A DNA stretch of 33,208 bases from the IMG/VR virus record IMGVR_UViG_3300042505_000098, positions 1 to 33,208 of that record, one strand, 5' to 3'. This stretch comes from a virus. The notes below the pieces were generated by a model. It worked only from the letters and a program-made list of their open reading frames with translations, was not told the DNA's origin and did no database searches. The position numbers were made by a program, and so were the translations under genes. How positions within the stretch are numbered: the stretch's first letter is position 1; the number at the start of each line of letters is the position of its first letter. This document shows, in pieces, positions 13,790-21,506 of the stretch.

Positions 13790-14716
13790 CTATCGGCTGA
13801 AGTGAACTCGTGGCGGGTATTGTTGTTGCTGCGACAGAGTTTCCTCTGATAGACGCTGGTTATAAAGGGCAAAGAGTTGGCGGTATGCATTAGTTGCTGA
13901 GCCAAAGGTGCGCTTGTTATCTGTCTCATCAGCCTGTGGTGACTGCAAGCCAGTACGTGCTGGGTCTAGATAGGCAATTAAACGGTATGAAGCACCAAGG
14001 ATTACAATGTCTCGGCAAGACTCTGGCAATCCAGTCTGTGCTGTAAATGAATCTGTAGATGATGTAGACAAAGTGCTAGGGGCTGTAGCGTATACAACCT
14101 TTACCTTACGGCCTGATGCAATTCTGTCACCAATAGTTACTGTCTGTGCTCCAGCACCCCAAGTGCTTTCGTCTGGAAAAGCATCAAAGTCCCATCGCTT
14201 AACGCGAATCCACTCTCCGCTAGAGCCAATATCCTGCCAGTGCATAGTCAGGATGTTTTGAATATTTTTATTATCTAATTCGTATGTGTTTACAATTGTG
14301 CTGCTAAATGTAAAACTTGTTTGCTTTACAGCAAAGATGGCAGAACCCATTGCACGGATAGTGTCTTGGATGGCACGCTTGACTACATGCTTAGGGAATG
14401 TAGGAGAGATTGTTACCTTTGAACCAGCAACATGTGTTGCAGCGGTTGAACCCATAAAGCCACGACCATACGGAGATACTGTTCCAGTATTTGAAATACG
14501 GTCTACAGTATCTAGCCATAGTAGTTCGTCATCAATTTCAACGATACCAGAGCCAAGGCGTTGTGCGTCAGCAACGCTAATAATAGTAGGAGCGGCAATC
14601 GTAGATGTAGTTGTAGATACAGGACTTACAAGGTGTGTAGCCTTATCCTGTTGAAGCGTGTAACCAGCAAGGTTAATCAAAACCTCGTCTGTTAAATCAT
14701 TAAGTAGGATACCCAT
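13790..14716 (-). CDS. Head-tail adaptor candidate
   Basis: From ATG 14716 this gives 308 aa; GTG 14722 is an alternative start two codons earlier. ATG 14716 shares its A with the preceding TAA (TAATG), so I prefer it. The protein has an N-terminal LNDLTDEVLINLAG helix, a central WIRVKRWDFDAFPDEST and a C-terminal helical segment (SCRDIVILGASYRLIAYLDPAR...). It is typical of adaptor proteins that follow the capsid genes in actinophages. It lies between small capsid-region genes and fibres, where a portal-binding adaptor is expected. I assign it from position and architecture, not a recognised motif. Confidence 0.6.
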   Translation of the reverse strand: MGILLNDLTDEVLINLAGYTLQQDKATHLVSPVSTTTSTIAAPTIISVADAQRLGSGIVEIDDELLWLDTVDRISNTGTVSPYGRGFMGSTAATHVAGSKVTISPTFPKHVVKRAIQDTIRAMGSAIFAVKQTSFTFSSTIVNTYELDNKNIQNILTMHWQDIGSSGEWIRVKRWDFDAFPDESTWGAGAQTVTIGDRIASGRKVKVVYATAPSTLSTSSTDSFTAQTGLPESCRDIVILGASYRLIAYLDPARTGLQSPQADETDNKRTFGSATNAYRQLFALYNQRLSEETLSQQQQYPPRVHFSR

Positions 14717-14997
14717 TACCACTTCACCTTATCTGCCCAGTAGGCTGCACTTAGTTTGCCTTTGGAAATATTCTTAGCATGTCTTGCTTTAAAAGACTTA
14801 CGGCGTGCTGCATATGATGCAGACTCACCAGCCTTCTTTGGAGAACCAGATACACCCTGCTGGCCAAAACGAATAGTTTTAACCGTAGTTCCTTCTTTAG
14901 CCACAACTACGTGTGACTTCTTTGGGTGGTTCGGCGTACGCTTAGGCTTGTTGTAGCCTGATACACCAGCACGGGTTAATCTAGAATCTTTTTTCAT
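14716..14997 (-). CDS. Basic protein, SFKARHAKNI family
   Basis: A 93-aa strongly basic protein. The C-terminal part carries ARRKSFKARHAKNISKGK then SAAYWADKVKW, a distinctive conserved-looking module that I associate with small proteins of aquatic viruses (a DUF5872-like family, recalled without checking). The N terminus is Lys/Pro-rich. It is well placed to bind DNA or capsid. AGAGGA precedes the ATG. Its stop overlaps the adaptor start. Confidence 0.7.
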   Translation of the reverse strand: MKKDSRLTRAGVSGYNKPKRTPNHPKKSHVVVAKEGTTVKTIRFGQQGVSGSPKKAGESASYAARRKSFKARHAKNISKGKLSAAYWADKVKW

Positions 14998-15011
14998 CTG
15001 TATTTATCCTC

Positions 15012-15077
15012 TTAGCACTTACACTTATTATGTGCTTTACCACATAAATAACATCTACCTGGTTTTCTAATTGGCAA
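15012..15077 (-). CDS. 21-aa Cys-rich zinc-knuckle-like microprotein
   Basis: Starting at TTG 15077, immediately after an in-frame TAA, this tiny frame encodes a basic peptide with the core CYLCGKAHNKCKC near its C terminus. The Cys-x2-Cys, His, Cys-x-Cys spacing suits a zinc knuckle. It fills the gap between two basic-protein genes and is too short to be called by standard finders. The start codon is weak and no strong ribosome-binding site is seen, so the call is tentative. Confidence 0.4.
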   Translation of the reverse strand: MPIRKPGRCYLCGKAHNKCKC

Positions 15078-15081
15078 TTAC

Positions 15082-15453
15082 TTACCAACCATACTTTTGC
15101 TTAATAAGTTTCTTTGATGCTGCATCTTGCGGAGTCATCTTTGTTGTTTTAGGTGTGGTCTTTGGCGTAGGCTTAGGAGTTGGCTTGACCTTACCAAGGT
15201 CACGCAGTCCAACTGTGCTGCCATTTGGCAATACAACCGTTAATCCAGACCTACGTGTTGGTGATGGTGCAGCCATTGGCTTACGGACTGAAGTGTTTGG
15301 TTTGCGTGGAGTAACTGGCTTTTTTGGTGCTGGCTTTTTTGGTGCAGCCTTAGTTGTTGAAGAATTAAATCCAAAATCTTTTAGAATCTTTTCTGACATT
15401 TGGTTTACTTTTTTCTTGGCATTTTTAGTAGTTGTATACTTACGGTCGTCCAT
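15082..15453 (-). CDS. Lys/Pro/Thr-rich basic protein
   Basis: A 123-aa protein. Residues 30-60 are Lys/Pro-rich (APKKPAPKKPVTPRKP), residues about 70-85 contain GLTVVLPNGSTVGL, a short beta hairpin, and the C-terminal part is again Pro/Thr/Lys-rich (KPTPKPTPKTTPKTTK). The tails are like histone H1 or linker sequences and would bind DNA non-specifically. Its neighbour on each side is also basic. I recognise no family. Confidence 0.65.
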   Translation of the reverse strand: MDDRKYTTTKNAKKKVNQMSEKILKDFGFNSSTTKAAPKKPAPKKPVTPRKPNTSVRKPMAAPSPTRRSGLTVVLPNGSTVGLRDLGKVKPTPKPTPKTTPKTTKMTPQDAASKKLIKQKYGW

Positions 15454-15455
15454 AA

Positions 15456-15665
15456 TTACATTCCACCAAACAATCCGCCACGCTTGGCAACAGCCTTCTT
15501 AACTGCCTTCTTAACAACCTTCTTCTTAACGGCCTTTTTGACTGCCTTCTTCTTGGCACCCATCATCATTGCCTTTTCTTCCATACCCTCAGCCTTGGCA
15601 TACATCTTTGCTGCCTTCTTACCTGCTGGTGTGTATGGGAACTTTTTGTCTCCTACCATTGGCAT
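15456..15665 (-). CDS. Histone-H1-like lysine/alanine-rich protein
   Basis: A 69-aa protein: an N-terminal conserved-looking MPMVGDKKFPYTPAGKKAA, a short helical part, and a C-terminal Lys-Lys-Ala-Val-Lys-Lys repeat run (AVKKAVKKKVVKKAVKKA). The repeats resemble the C-terminal tails of eukaryote-like and bacterial histone-H1 proteins that coat DNA. Similar peptides occur in other aquatic phages. A virion DNA-condensing role is plausible, unproven. Confidence 0.7.
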   Translation of the reverse strand: MPMVGDKKFPYTPAGKKAAKMYAKAEGMEEKAMMMGAKKKAVKKAVKKKVVKKAVKKAVAKRGGLFGGM

Positions 15666-15979
15666 TATATTGCTCCCGCTTCTTTTAGTGTTGTTGCTGA
15701 CTTATTATTAATATAACGAGCACTAGTCATAGTATCTGCGTCATACGCCTTACCCATTGCCTCAGAGGCTTTTACTGCACGCTGTACTGCAGCCATGCTT
15801 GTACCTTCTGGTTGAATACCCTGTGCTCTAGCAGCACGATAGGCGTTCAATTCTCCATCCCACTTCTTATTGCTCATAACCTTTTGAGATGATGCATCTC
15901 CTGGGCTAAGTTGCAGTCCTAATACTTTGCAACCAAAGCAACCTTCTACATCTTCTGGGTGGTCTAATCTGTGTCTCAT
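15665..15979 (-). CDS. Small head-region protein with CxxC motif
   Basis: A 104-aa protein with RHRLDHPEDVEGCFGCKV at the N terminus (Cys-x2-Cys) and a helical C-terminal part with AYRAARAQGIQPEGTSMAAV. I recall a similar start (HP-EDVEGCFGCKV) from actinophage genomes, where it follows the capsid gene, but no function is established. It couples to the upstream gene by ATGA overlap and to the next gene by a TAATG overlap. Confidence 0.7.
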   Translation of the reverse strand: MRHRLDHPEDVEGCFGCKVLGLQLSPGDASSQKVMSNKKWDGELNAYRAARAQGIQPEGTSMAAVQRAVKASEAMGKAYDADTMTSARYINNKSATTLKEAGAI

Positions 15980-16230
15980 ACCGTCTCCACTGTGTAACCA
16001 GCAGCCTCAAGGGCTGCTTTCTCTGTAGCATCTACCTCATAGTCAATGCCACCTAGGTAAGCAATATCTGCTGCAACCCATTCCTCAGAGGATGGATAAC
16101 GTCTTTCTGTATAGACAGAGCCGTTTTTAAGAACTGTGATTCCTTTTTGAATCTTGATTCTAGAAAACAGTGGATGGTATTCGCCATCCATCTCCTCTAG
16201 GATTGTTGGTGTTCTAAATATGTAAGCCAT
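15976..16230 (-). CDS. Small post-capsid protein (MAYIFRTPTILEE type)
   Basis: The open frame extends upstream to 16461, but this overlaps the capsid gene. ATG 16230, with GGAGGAACT directly upstream, gives an 84-aa protein, MAYIFRTPTILEE..., with GITVLKNGSVYTERRYPSSEEWVAADIAYLGG in the middle and EAAGYTVETV at the end. The start YIFRTPT...EE and the RYPSxEE-x-x-AAD motif look typical of the small gene that follows the capsid gene in actinophages. Function unknown; perhaps head completion. Confidence 0.75.
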   Translation of the reverse strand: MAYIFRTPTILEEMDGEYHPLFSRIKIQKGITVLKNGSVYTERRYPSSEEWVAADIAYLGGIDYEVDATEKAALEAAGYTVETV

Positions 16231-16253
16231 AGTTCCTCCAATAGGGTTACTGA

Positions 16254-16279
16254 TAGGCAGGGACAAAAGCCCCTGCCTA
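16254..16279 (-). terminator. Hairpin between capsid gene and downstream gene
   Basis: TAGGCAGGG (16254-16262) pairs perfectly with CCCTGCCTA (16271-16279) around an 8-base loop. It starts 16 bases after the capsid stop on the minus strand. No U-tract follows, so it may be a weak terminator or a 3'-end stabiliser that lets capsid mRNA exceed downstream expression. Confidence 0.65.
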
Positions 16280-16294
16280 CCCGTATAACTATTG

Positions 16295-17296
16295 TTATGC
16301 TGTTGGGCGACCTGAAGCCGCTGACTCGATACGTACCAATGCTGGTGTACGGTATAGAGACCAGTTGATGATTCCGTACCAACCGACTGGGTTGAAACGG
16401 TTAAAGCGGTCCTGGACCACTCCAACTTCCATGCCTGGTTCCTTCCAGACAGCCTCAGCAAGAGCCTGTGCTCCGACTACGTATGTGTTGAATACACGTG
16501 TCTGTGAACCACCTGCGCCTGTACCTGACTGTGAAGAAGTTGCGTTTGCTGTCTCAATGAAGCGAACGCCTTCCCATGCGCCTGTCTCTCCGCCGTAAAG
16601 TGGAGCAGCGTTTTGGTACTCGTGTGGAGTACGCCATACGTTGTTACCTGTCTCTGTGCGTAGGTCAGAAGAAACTTCTGGGTGGATGTACGCAACGTAC
16701 ATTCCAGCAGCCTTGTACTGAACTCCAGCAGAGCGCATCTTTGTAACAGCAGTACGGATTGCAGCAGACTTCATTGTGTCTGCTGGTGCGATTGTGTTCT
16801 TAGCAGCAACTGTGCCAACACCTTCGTATACAGATGAAACTGCACCTGTTCCGCCAGCAACGCGAACGATGTTTGCGCCTGCATCCAACTTAGCAACTAC
16901 TGCTGCGTCAAGTGTCTTTGTCATGTTGAAGCCAACTGCGTTAGCAACCCATGGGTCAATGTTTGCAAGTGACATCAAGTTAATCTTCTTAACTGGAAGT
17001 ACTGAGCGACCTAGTTCTAGTTGTGCAATGTCTAGGTATGTTGTTGCTGGTAGTGCTACTGAGTCTGGGTCAACTGTCTCATTGAGTGTTGCACCAGCCA
17101 CTGTAGTGTCAGCGATATCTGTGTTGAACTGGAAACGGATTGAAGAACCGTTGTGTGTTAGGGAGCCGACCTTCTTGTCCGCAATTTCGCGGAACTTTGG
17201 AAGGATACGAAGATTAGTCTCGATAAGTTTATCGTAGGCTAATGTTACAAGATTGCTTCCTAATCCAGTGGTTGTAGTTGTGAAGACATCTGCCAT
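16295..17296 (-). CDS. Major capsid protein, N4-gp56-like
   Basis: A 333-aa protein. The N-terminal segment (TTGLGSNLVTLAYDKLIETNLRILPKF) and the long middle with ADTTVAGATLNETVDPDS, DIAQLELGRSVLPVKKINLM and ANAVGFNMTKTLDAAVVAKLDAG match the HK97-fold capsid family typified by phage N4 gp56. It follows the scaffold candidate, has AGAAAGGTAGGA upstream, and is followed by a hairpin, as expected for a highly expressed capsid gene. The N4-gp56 label is from remembered family features. No prohead cleavage site was identified by eye. Confidence 0.8.
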   Translation of the reverse strand: MADVFTTTTTGLGSNLVTLAYDKLIETNLRILPKFREIADKKVGSLTHNGSSIRFQFNTDIADTTVAGATLNETVDPDSVALPATTYLDIAQLELGRSVLPVKKINLMSLANIDPWVANAVGFNMTKTLDAAVVAKLDAGANIVRVAGGTGAVSSVYEGVGTVAAKNTIAPADTMKSAAIRTAVTKMRSAGVQYKAAGMYVAYIHPEVSSDLRTETGNNVWRTPHEYQNAAPLYGGETGAWEGVRFIETANATSSQSGTGAGGSQTRVFNTYVVGAQALAEAVWKEPGMEVGVVQDRFNRFNPVGWYGIINWSLYRTPALVRIESAASGRPTA

Positions 17297-17335
17297 TTGG
17301 CTATGTCCTACCTTTCTGGTTTAGTCGGTTACGAA

Positions 17336-17797
17336 TTAACCGAGTGATTTAATGATTGCCATAATCTCTTCTTCAGAATCTGCATTAGCGATTGCTCGCT
17401 CTAGGTCTTCTGAATAGGCGGGAGTATCAGCCGATTGAGTAGCATCATCTTGCTGCTGCAAAGCACGCAGATTCTCTCTATCAATTGACTTATCTTGACC
17501 AGGCGTGTACCCAATTAAGTCGCCATTCTCTGTAAGCCAGTTAGAAACTGACTCCTCATCAATGGCATCTAAGTCCTTTAGGACTAGACGGGCAGCCTTT
17601 GAATTGACTCCCTTTGATTCTAGGATTTCTTTGACAGTGCGTTCATTAGACTCACGAGAAAACTTCGCTAGTTGTTCCTCGAGTTCCCTGATTCGCTTTT
17701 CATCCGCTCGTTTGGCTTTACGTAGGTTAGCGATACCATCATCACCATACGAGTTTGTGTTTGAACTGTCATCATCCCAGTAGTTTTCGTTGCTCAT
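17336..17797 (-). CDS. Scaffolding protein
   Basis: A 153-aa acidic protein. The central helix (NLRKAKRADEKRIRELEEQLAKF, residues about 24-46) is a clear coiled coil, followed by a helical region and an acidic C terminus (NADSEEEIMAIIKSLG). Acidic coiled-coil proteins just before the capsid gene are typical scaffolds, which would assemble the prohead and leave or be degraded. The Ntn hydrolase gene at 28.4 kb could be the degrading protease. AGAAGGG precedes its ATG by ten bases and lies within the end of the preceding 28-aa frame. Confidence 0.75.
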   Translation of the reverse strand: MSNENYWDDDSSNTNSYGDDGIANLRKAKRADEKRIRELEEQLAKFSRESNERTVKEILESKGVNSKAARLVLKDLDAIDEESVSNWLTENGDLIGYTPGQDKSIDRENLRALQQQDDATQSADTPAYSEDLERAIANADSEEEIMAIIKSLG

Positions 17798-17803
17798 GCA
17801 ACA

Positions 17804-17890
17804 TCACCCTTCTATTAGTTGTTGTTTCGCAGGCCACAGTTCAGTTAGGGGAAACTGGCTGGCTCCTACTCTCGGACTTGTACACCGCAT
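17804..17890 (-). CDS. 28-aa microgene before the scaffold gene
   Basis: A 28-aa frame on the minus strand starting at ATG 17890, with the core VGASQFPLTELWPAKQQ, fills most of the 119-base gap between the 856-aa gene and the scaffold gene. It ends six bases before the scaffold ATG, and its last codons contain the scaffold ribosome-binding site, suggesting translational coupling. No strong ribosome-binding site precedes it. In-frame sense codons extend up to the end of the 856-aa gene, so a frameshifted extension of that protein is a second possibility. Confidence 0.45.
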   Translation of the reverse strand: MRCTSPRVGASQFPLTELWPAKQQLIEG

Positions 17891-17916
17891 GGGGCCGATA
17901 GGTCCATGTCGGGAAT

Positions 17917-20487
17917 CTAGAATTGGCCTTTAGCCTCGTCCATTAGGCTTCCTCTGCTTACACCAGATGAACCGCTAAATTGTGCAATTTCGGCTTCGGA
18001 TAGTTTTCTACGCTTACGCTGAGCAGAGGCAAGACTATTAAATACTTCTTGCTCTCCTTCAAGTAATCCGTATGTATCCATTCTGTCGCCATAGATACTA
18101 GATAACTTCTCAGCAGTTGGAAGAATATCTGCAATAGTTGCATAACCCTTCTGGGCTTCTGCTTCAGTAACGCCTTGTCTGGCAAGTTGCTCTGCTGTAG
18201 CAGCATATTCTTTGCCAGTCTTAAATCCTTGCTTAGCCGCTGCTACGCCAATCTCACCAGCAGATACCTGTATTTTAATCTTCTCATACTCTTGTTCTGG
18301 GTCAAGAACATAAGCCACAAGACGGTCTGATGTTATTCCGTAGAAATCATTTAGTTGCTTAATAAGCGCAGGGTCAGCATTCTGTACACGCTGAACAGCG
18401 GTAACAACGCGGTTAGAAATTTCAGTTAATGATGTATCGTTCGCAATAAACTTCTGAACGTAAGCATCATTATCAAAGTCTTTTAGACCATAATCACGCA
18501 GTTTCTGACGGTACTCATCCTCTGCATTAAGGTATTCGGCAGGACTGAGAAAGGTTAAACCCTTTTTAATACGTGCATCATTAGCAGCAAAACGAATCTT
18601 ATAGGCATCAGTTCCCTGAAGTCCTAAAGTAATTGTTGCTTCCGTAGCACCATCAACTGCTAGGTCTTCAATTGTCTTAGCAAGACTTTCTAGACCATAC
18701 TTTTTAAATCTATCTTTTAATATGTCAATAGTGTTTTGACGCTGCTTTGCTTTATCGTTAGCAGCCTGAGTCTCTGCTGCTGCCTTAGCAGCCGCATCAC
18801 TATCTGCTTTTGCCTTAGCCAAAGCAGCAGCAACGGCCTTGTCAATATCTGCTTGAGTTAGTGGTTTAGCATCAGAGCCTGAAGTATCACTATCACCATC
18901 GCCACCATCATTGTCACCATTACCTCCTGCAACAACTTCTTCAACCCAACCTTTTGTATCATCCCAAGTATACTTTTTGTCACCAGTTGGCATTGGTGGC
19001 TTTACCCAATTCTTTGTATTTGGGTCATATATATAAGCAGCAGGAGTTCCAACAGGTTTGTCTGCACCAGGAGTTTCTTGTACCCAACCTGTATTGTCAT
19101 CCCAACTATAAACAGCACCATCTTGTGGCTTAGGTGGTTGCACCCATGTCTTAGTTGTTTTGTCATAAACATAAAACTTATTAACATTTGCTGGACGGTC
19201 TGGTGTAGCGTTTAGGTCTGTAGGTTCTTTTAGAACACCATCTACATAGTTCTTACCTTGATACTCGCCAGTAAAAGGTTCTCCCTTAAACATGAGCATA
19301 CCATCAGGCCCGATTACATAATCTGAAGCAGTAACTTTAATCTTTCCATTTACATACTGCTTGCCATTGTATTCACCAGTGTAGGCTTCGCCATTTTTTG
19401 TAAAGACACCATTAAGTTCTTCATACTTGTCTTCACCTGACTCTTGTACTAAAATACCATTTACGTATTTTTTGCCTTGATACTCACCAGTATAGGCTGT
19501 ACCTTTGTACGTGAATATGCCACCAATAGTTTCATAGTTCCCTGAACCTACAGGAACTTCTACACCATTTTTGTATTCTTTGTCGCCATAAATACCAGTA
19601 TACGGCTTACCATTAAGTTGAAATACACCATTAAGGGTTTCATAAATATCATCACCTGGAGTTTCAACAACTCTGCCATTTACATAATTCTTACCATTGT
19701 AAGCGCCAGTGTATGCCTTGCCTTTGTATGTAAGTATGCCACCAATATCTTCATAATCACTACCTACTACTTCTTCTGGCGCGTCAATAGTTTCTGTAGT
19801 ATCATCTGAGTAAGTAATTACTTTTTTACGGTCTTTGCCAGTACCAGTAAAGGTTTCAGATTTAATGGTTTTTGTAACAGTTTGAGGAGTAGGTGCAACA
19901 GGTGTTTTTGGTGGATTCTGACCAAGCGCATCCCACTCTTCGTCAGTAAGCATTTGACCACGACCAAGTTTTGCAACAATTGCTTGCAGTTCTGCAGCAG
20001 TATATTTTTTAGGCTCAGGGGTAGGCTCAGGAGTAGGTGTAGGTGTTGGTTCAGGGGTGGGTTCAGGTGTTGGAGTAGGCTCAGGTGTTGGAGTAGAAAT
20101 AGGAGTTGGTGGTGTTACACCAAGTCCTTCCCACTCTGCATCTGTAGGCATTACATTACGGCTAAGTTTTCCAACTATTGTCTGCAACTGTGCAGGGGTA
20201 AAGGTTGTTTGTATAGGCGGAGTTGGTGCAGGTGCACCTGCTCTAGCAGCAGCAATTTTTGTTTGCTCATCTACAACTGGACCCTTAGTAGGTTCCTGTG
20301 CATCAGCCTTAAGATTCTGCAAAATGGTGGCAGTATTACCAGTAGCAGTTTTTTTGTTTTTAGTTAACTGCTTATAACCAGCAGGGTCTTCAACCTGAAG
20401 AACCTCTAAGTATTCAGCATAAGACATTCTATCTTCAGGTGAAAGTTGCCCTTGAAGTCCAGCCCACTCTGTTGATGTATACGCCAT
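17917..20487 (-). CDS. 856-aa repeat-containing virion protein candidate
   Basis: Start chosen at ATG 20487 (TAATG with the upstream stop); a TTG at 20502 gives 861 aa. Domain order: helical N terminus; two copies of a 32-residue unit (residues 96-127 and 162-193, FTPAQLQ-IV-KL...TDAEWEGLG) separated by a Pro/Thr/Glu linker (126-159); five copies of a YTGEY-GK-YVNG repeat (about 244-420); two WVQPP...GWVQE units (about 437-518); a Gly/Asp-rich linker; and a helical C-terminal domain (540-856), Ala-rich at first, with RLVAYVLDPEQEYEKI. Its place before the scaffold suggests a virion protein. Function unknown. Confidence 0.75.
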   Translation of the reverse strand: MAYTSTEWAGLQGQLSPEDRMSYAEYLEVLQVEDPAGYKQLTKNKKTATGNTATILQNLKADAQEPTKGPVVDEQTKIAAARAGAPAPTPPIQTTFTPAQLQTIVGKLSRNVMPTDAEWEGLGVTPPTPISTPTPEPTPTPEPTPEPTPTPTPEPTPEPKKYTAAELQAIVAKLGRGQMLTDEEWDALGQNPPKTPVAPTPQTVTKTIKSETFTGTGKDRKKVITYSDDTTETIDAPEEVVGSDYEDIGGILTYKGKAYTGAYNGKNYVNGRVVETPGDDIYETLNGVFQLNGKPYTGIYGDKEYKNGVEVPVGSGNYETIGGIFTYKGTAYTGEYQGKKYVNGILVQESGEDKYEELNGVFTKNGEAYTGEYNGKQYVNGKIKVTASDYVIGPDGMLMFKGEPFTGEYQGKNYVDGVLKEPTDLNATPDRPANVNKFYVYDKTTKTWVQPPKPQDGAVYSWDDNTGWVQETPGADKPVGTPAAYIYDPNTKNWVKPPMPTGDKKYTWDDTKGWVEEVVAGGNGDNDGGDGDSDTSGSDAKPLTQADIDKAVAAALAKAKADSDAAAKAAAETQAANDKAKQRQNTIDILKDRFKKYGLESLAKTIEDLAVDGATEATITLGLQGTDAYKIRFAANDARIKKGLTFLSPAEYLNAEDEYRQKLRDYGLKDFDNDAYVQKFIANDTSLTEISNRVVTAVQRVQNADPALIKQLNDFYGITSDRLVAYVLDPEQEYEKIKIQVSAGEIGVAAAKQGFKTGKEYAATAEQLARQGVTEAEAQKGYATIADILPTAEKLSSIYGDRMDTYGLLEGEQEVFNSLASAQRKRRKLSEAEIAQFSGSSGVSRGSLMDEAKGQF
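19228..19758 (-). repeat. Five tandem approx. 35-aa repeats (YTGEYxGKxYVNG)
   Basis: Within the 856-aa gene, residues about 244-420 hold five units each with a (Y)E-x-(I/L)-x-G-(I/V)-F start and a YTG-x-Y-x-G-K-x-Y-V-N-G end. Copies are similar but diverged (for example YTGAYNGKNYVNG, YTGEYNGKQYVNG, FTGEYQGKNYVDG). Confidence 0.85.
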
Positions 20488-21506
20488 TATGCTAGACCCC
20501 AATCACGTAGAACTTTAAGTGACAGCGAATCAAAGGTGTCACGTGCATTATCTGTGTACTTCCATTCATCTGTGCTGCGTAATTCTTTTTCAAACTGCCA
20601 TAGTGGCTTTACCGATGGCTTGCCATCTGGTCCAATAAACTGCATTGCTTGGCGCAAGCGAGGATTATCATAGGTAACAGAGTCTGGGTCTACCTCTAGA
20701 ATAGTTGCGTAGGCTGTCTTATAAGCAGATGCAAGGGCATCAATGCTTGTGCCATTCTTAATAGAATCTGCGTAGGCTGGGAATGCACTAGCAGCAGTAT
20801 TCTTAATCTCGTCTTCAATGTCTTCTTGTGTAATTTTGCCAGCAAGTAAATCTTCTGACTTCTTATCCCAGTATGGCTTTAAGAATAGGTTAGATACGCC
20901 AAAGGATGAAGCAAACTGCTTTAGGTTAGATACAGCACCTAGAGTAGAGCCACCAATCTTGCCCAGTTTACCTGAGTTAAGAATGCTTGCATCTAATTGA
21001 TTATCATCTAAACCTTTATCATATGCCTTCTCTGTTAAGTCCATAAAGGTAGCATCATCAATATTGATACCCTTATTAACTAAACGATTACGCTGTTCTT
21101 TGCGATAGGAATCTAGTAGTTGGTCATACTGACCTTTAGCAGTAGCCTTAAGTTGTTGACGGGTCTTAGCAGCATCTGTTAGATTCTTATAGTAGTTGCT
21201 GGCATAGTACTTTAACTTAGCCTCTGTGTAGTCCTTGGCAAGGAATAACTTGTAGACCTCAAATAGTTCAGGAAACTTATCTGTTAGTTCTTTTGTAATA
21301 CCAAAAGCAATAGCAGTTAGTTCTCCACTTGTTTCAGTGTTTCCGCCACCAGTTAAAGTATTGTTTGCACCACCATCTACTACTGGACGGCCATCTGGGT
21401 ACCGCGCCTCAAGGGCTTCCTTTGCCTTAATACGTGGAAGACCAGTTAGTTTGTTTATAGCAGCCAGAGCATTATCGTAGGCCTGTTGGTCTGCAATCGT
21501 TGGCAT
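20487..21506 (-). CDS. 339-aa helical virion-region protein
   Basis: A predicted helical protein with a Gly/Asn/Thr linker at about residues 40-60, a Lys/Tyr-rich middle (AKLKYYASNYYKNLTDAAKTRQQL) and a C-terminal segment with FEKELRSTDEWKYTDNARD and VLRDWGLA. The FEKELR...NAR ending looks familiar from marine and actinophage proteins that lie in the same region, but no function is assigned. It is between the 286-aa and 856-aa genes in the same frame-overlap chain, so likely one assembly module. Confidence 0.75.
   Translation of the reverse strand: MPTIADQQAYDNALAAINKLTGLPRIKAKEALEARYPDGRPVVDGGANNTLTGGGNTETSGELTAIAFGITKELTDKFPELFEVYKLFLAKDYTEAKLKYYASNYYKNLTDAAKTRQQLKATAKGQYDQLLDSYRKEQRNRLVNKGINIDDATFMDLTEKAYDKGLDDNQLDASILNSGKLGKIGGSTLGAVSNLKQFASSFGVSNLFLKPYWDKKSEDLLAGKITQEDIEDEIKNTAASAFPAYADSIKNGTSIDALASAYKTAYATILEVDPDSVTYDNPRLRQAMQFIGPDGKPSVKPLWQFEKELRSTDEWKYTDNARDTFDSLSLKVLRDWGLA

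Noticed and set aside
15976-16461. A 161-aa frame overlapping the capsid gene.
   Set aside because: The extension lies in the wrong frame inside the capsid gene; the 84-aa start at 16230 has an excellent ribosome-binding site.
17807-17916. Possible tRNA or structured RNA, since the region looks more GC-rich and has short inverted repeats.
   Set aside because: No T-arm or acceptor pairing fits a tRNA, and the coding frame of 28 aa explains most of it.
19882-20367. A 161-aa plus-strand frame rich in Arg, Cys and Trp.
   Set aside because: It is antisense to the PTPEP linker of the 856-aa protein; odd composition comes from low-complexity coding DNA.
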